Shown: piece after piece, positions 62,868-64,000 of the stretch
How the letters are laid out: each line of letters opens with the position of its first letter
Numbering within the stretch: position 1 is the stretch's first letter
Assembly: GCA_015039365.1 (NCBI GenBank)
Contig: WION01000005.1
Location: forward strand, 744,001-808,000
Direction of reading: 5' to 3'
DNA length: 64,000 bases
Source: Amanita rubescens
Taxonomy: Eukaryota > Basidiomycota > Agaricomycetes > Agaricales > Amanitaceae
Translations under genes and position numbers: made by a program
The notes under the pieces: model-generated
The model's input: only the letters and a program-made list of their open reading frames with translations
Told to the model about the DNA's origin: nothing
Databases searched by the model: none

Positions 62868-64000
62868 CTAGATGGCAGCGCGGCGCAAAATAATCATGAG
62901 GCCATCAGAATGCGCTGAAAATATAGCATCAACGCTCATCTGGACGAGATTTCCCGGAGCGGTCACGCGCTGGCGTGCTAATTGCTGCCCTGTGCGAGAC
63001 CGATGGTTCCGAGATCGAGAGGTCTTTTCCCCTCCATGCCTGTGTCTCGTGGACGATGGACCTGGTACTCGATCGCTACGTTGGAAATTAATCAAATCAT
63101 ACAATGAGAATGAGAAGGGAAAATGGTACTGACACCGAGTCTCTCCCTTCCGGTATCAAGGTGAATTTGCCAAAGCCGAAGCCCCCGTCGCTCGGCTGGC
63201 CTCTCTCGTTGACGCCCCAGCCTTTGACGCAATCGATCCAAGCTCGGACCATATCTTCATCTTTCTTAGCGACGAAGTCAAAGAAAGGCCGTCCAATAGC
63301 GTCCATTGTGTTGAGGAAAAAATTATTAGTACAGTATTCAACCGTGCAGCTGAGCGAGAAGCGATCCAGGATGAACGCCGTCCTGTAAGATTGGAATGTC
63401 AAATCGTCAAAGTTTGGCTCCTCTCGCGTAAATTCGGGGCTGAGGCTGCGACTTCCAGAAGATTCTCCAGAACCACTGACACTGGGACTAGTGGGCGTCC
63501 ACGTGGGTGAAGAGGGCGTAGGGGAGGCTGGAGAACTCAAGCCGCTGGGTAATGGATCTGGCGCCATGGGTGAAGGATCGTTCCATCGCTACCCAAGTTT
63601 GAGTAAACTAGCTACGAAGTACAGGAAATCTTACCCTCAGCTCAAAACCGACCGCATTAGGAGCGACAATGGTAATCTCCGAGGCCGTGGAGGCATTGTG
63701 GAATGCTTTAGCACCTGGTTGGGCGAATGAGACACTGCCGACCAGCACGTTATGTACAACGGTTCTGCAGAGAGCAGTTCAGTGCTCAGCCCGCGACGAC
63801 GCTGAACGTATACTTACCGGGACTAGGCAAAGTAACTTAGTCTTAAAGTTGATCGTGATGGGGTGACGGGATGTACTTACAACGCCACATAAAATATAAC
63901 CCTTGTAGGGATCTTTATGTCTCATACGCAGATAGACTAAGCATGCTGCCTTATCCTGTTGGATGGTATCACTTTCGCAGTTTTCAGATCAGCAGCCTGA
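62868..64000 (-). CDS. PAS-domain protein, N-terminus outside window
   Basis: Fungal PAS-fold protein, probably a sensory or transcription-linked factor. Read on the minus strand from the right edge: QQDKAACLVYLRMRHKDPYK, GYILCGV, then TVVHNVLVGSVSFAQPGAKA, FHNASTASEITIVAPNAVGF, ELR joined to RWNDPSPMAPDPLPSG, a Ser/Pro-rich linker, and the second half FILDRFSLSCTVEYCTNNFF, DAIGRPFFDFVAKKDEDMVR (PAS-like core) and VKGWGVNERGQPSDGGFGFG. It ends SVDAIFSAHSDGLMIILRRA with stop at 62868. One splice joint near 63780-63840 does not fit in phase by my reading. No DNA-binding domain is seen in the visible part. Confidence 0.65.

Overview
This window is nuclear DNA of a filamentous basidiomycete, most likely an Agaricomycete. 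Genes lie close together on both strands. Nearly every one is cut by several introns of about 45-60 nt with GT(R)NGT-type donors and YAG acceptors. The families present (DUF2235/Tle1-like hydrolase, S28 peptidase, FunK1-like kinase debris, small cysteine-rich secreted proteins, Ste7-type MAPKK, Cet1-type RNA triphosphatase) are typical of that group. All gene models here were spliced by hand from reading-frame continuity, splice consensus and family motifs. No database search was run.

Layout. 1-10 kb, minus strand: a LaeA-like methyltransferase (runs off the left edge), an AAGAB/p34-type adaptin-binding protein, the Hsp90 co-chaperone CDC37 and a Ser/Thr kinase with a long tail. The first three are only 34 and 12 bp apart. 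10.6-20.2 kb: mitochondrial porin, mRNA-capping triphosphatase, a Rad60/Esc2-type SUMO-like protein divergent from a GCFC/PAXBP1 splicing factor, and an aquaglyceroporin. 22-30 kb: a HAK/KUP potassium transporter, divergent from two tandem MOB genes, then a small mitochondrial protein. 29.7-32.4 kb: two paralogous small secreted proteins with identical ten-cysteine spacing. 34.7-44.1 kb: RanGAP, a conserved fungal protein, a DUF3605 protein, a kinase-like fragment, then AMP deaminase head-to-head with the AMPK beta subunit. 46.6-64 kb: DUF2235 hydrolase, a coiled-coil protein ending in a 28-bp palindrome, S28 peptidase, Ste7-type MAPKK, a decayed FAD oxidase, N-terminal amidase, a RecQ helicase, methylthioribulose-1-phosphate dehydratase, and a PAS protein that runs off the right edge.

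Most genes are housekeeping or signalling and do not form a metabolic cluster. The points most worth a second look are: (1) the pair of ten-cysteine secreted proteins, which share a 6-nt first coding exon and a dibasic processing site at an exon boundary; (2) the 51-bp divergent promoter joining the enzyme that removes AMP to a subunit of the kinase that senses AMP; (3) extreme exon structures, namely a 3-nt exon in the MtnB gene, a 15-nt exon carrying the helicase DEAH box and a 16-nt exon in the methyltransferase; (4) three well-supported GC-AG introns, one of them in frame and free of stops; (5) apparent +1 frame breaks clustered in CDC37 and AAGAB, either assembly errors or real lesions.

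Several stretches of 1-2.5 kb hold no gene I can support, and a few contain exon-like debris. I saw no tRNA, rRNA, CRISPR array or intact transposon.
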